Part shown: piece by piece, positions 5,933-6,550 of the stretch | Layout of the letters: each line of letters opens with the position of its first letter | How positions within the stretch are numbered: position 1 is the first letter of the stretch | From: Methylomicrobium sp035916875 | Lineage (GTDB): Bacteria; Pseudomonadota; Gammaproteobacteria; Methylococcales; Methylomonadaceae | Assembly: GCF_035916875.1 (NCBI RefSeq) | Contig: NZ_JAXUHN010000015.1 | Location: 1-6,550 of the forward strand | Length of the DNA: 6,550 bases | Direction: 5' to 3' | Program-made: the position numbers and the translations under genes | Notes under the pieces: model-generated | The model's database searches: none | What the model was told of the DNA's origin: nothing | What the model saw: the letters and a program-made list of their open reading frames with translations, nothing else

Positions 5933-6022
5933 TTAGAAAGATTCTTCAGCCAGACCAGATTTTCTCAACCATAAGGCGCATTCTGACCAAAACAAACCCT
6001 TCTAAGAGAAAAAGTCGTGGCC

Positions 6023-6197
6023 ATGAACCGTATCCAATTTCAACAAGGCTTGTCCTTGCCCGCAGCCCTTGCGCAGTGTGGCACCGATGAGCAATGCGGG
6101 GACACCCTGGAAGCCTCACGTTGGCCGCAAGGCTGCCCGTTGCCCAGGGTGCGGCTACGCGGATTACTGCGATAGAACCGGTCAATCCAATGGGTAG
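6023..6197 (+). pseudogene. IS1595-family transposase, frameshifted N-terminal remnant
   Basis: From the ATG at 6023 the frame reads MNRIQFQQGLSLPAALAQCG, then TDEQCGDTLEASRWPQG, the characteristic opening of IS1595-type transposases. It then goes out of frame and stops at 6173-6175. In the next frame, from 6141, it resumes as CPGCGYADYCDRTG, the first half of the zinc ribbon that follows this opening in the family, and stops at 6195-6197. The spacing between the two parts is one base longer than needed, which points to a single-base insertion near 6134-6140. Similarity ends at about 6180. The second half of the zinc ribbon and the whole catalytic domain are gone, so it is a dead fragment of a protein normally near 300 residues. 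The 50 bases upstream (5975-6016) may hold the element's left end. Confidence 0.75.
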
Positions 6198-6226
6198 CCC
6201 CGGCGTTGGGTCGAACGATAGATCCC

Positions 6227-6550
6227 CTAGCGGCCTTTTACTATCGTGCACCATTCGCCGACGATATTTAAAAAATTCCTCGCCGAGTGATCCACTGTAG
6301 TGACCTCCGTGATATTGCCGTTTTGCTTTGCCGCGCGAACACTGGCATCGCCGCGGGCCAGCAAGCCCAGGATGGACTCCGCACAGGCTTTGCCTTCCTT
6401 TGTCGCACCGGGGGTGCCAGAACCGGCTTCCCCGGTCGCTATATCGCCCCAGATAACCTCGGTACCCAGCACTCCCTTAATCGGCGAATCGACGATCATA
6501 CACCCGCTCAGGCTGGTCGCCAGGATCGCCAAGCCTAGCGCCGAGCAATT
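6227..6550 (-). CDS. TRL-like family lipoprotein (5' end beyond the right edge)
   Basis: The frame is open from its stop at 6227-6229 to the window edge. A TTG at 6532 could be read as a start, but upstream codons (SALGLAILATSLSGC) continue a hydrophobic signal peptide, so the true start is outside the window. LSGC is a lipobox, with the lipidated Cys at about codon 17 from the edge; the mature protein of about 91 residues should be membrane-anchored. The mature part shows TRL-family landmarks: GKACAESILGLLARGDASV, then AAKQNGNITEV and VDHSARNFLNIVGEWCTIV, with two well-placed cysteines (in ACAES and EWCTI). TRL was named for a tRNA-associated locus; no molecular function is established to my knowledge. 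The gene ends about 47 bases from the IS1595 remnant and appears otherwise intact. Confidence 0.8.
   Translation of the reverse strand, partial: NCSALGLAILATSLSGCMIVDSPIKGVLGTEVIWGDIATGEAGSGTPGATKEGKACAESILGLLARGDASVRAAKQNGNITEVTTVDHSARNFLNIVGEWCTIVKGR

Noticed and set aside
5946..6254. 102-codon minus-strand open frame
   Set aside because: It is antisense to the IS1595 remnant, whose plus-strand reading matches a known transposase opening.
1..6550. CRISPR array, tRNA, rRNA, tmRNA
   Set aside because: I saw no regularly spaced repeats, no cloverleaf with a T-loop motif, and no conserved rRNA or tmRNA sequence on either strand by eye.

Overview
The window looks like an accessory stretch of a gammaproteobacterial chromosome: moderate GC, and proteins of proteobacterial type. 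A type I methanotroph or close relative is my guess from the mix of families and insertion sequences. That guess is inference and weakly held. Intact housekeeping-type genes are separated by pieces of dead mobile elements. I found no complete defence, secretion or biosynthetic system.

Layout: 1-110 (minus) is the N-terminus of an IS1182-type transposase running off the left edge. 142-501 (minus) is a small two-helix membrane protein of unknown function. 541-774 (minus) is an orphan C4 zinc-finger tail, probably left from a NERD-type nuclease. 800-1423 (plus) is an exported SRPBCC/START-like lipid-binding protein. 1424-1890 holds no gene I can support. 1891-2604 is a scar in which the N-terminal piece of a serine recombinase (plus) meets, tail to tail, the N-terminal piece of a tyrosine recombinase (minus). 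Both lose their 3' parts at about 2131-2151. 2791-3903 (minus) is a full-length AI-2E-family (YdiK/PerM-type) membrane transporter with a GTG start. 4201-5547 (minus) is a full-length CNNM/CorC-HlyC family protein (DUF21, two CBS domains, CorC_HlyC domain). 5569-6022 has no convincing long gene but is rich in inverted repeats, including an 18-Watson-Crick-pair two-part hairpin at 5840-5894. 6023-6197 is a frameshifted IS1595-type transposase N-terminus. 6227-6550 (minus) is a TRL-like lipoprotein whose signal peptide runs past the right edge.

How the genes relate: the AI-2E transporter and the CNNM protein point the same way but are about 300 bases apart with a hairpin between them, so they are probably separate units. 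No pathway links the intact genes; all four intact or nearly intact ones (SRPBCC, AI-2E, CNNM, TRL-like) concern the envelope. The parts most worth a second look are the recombinase-recombinase junction and the structured, nearly gene-free segment at 5664-5897.
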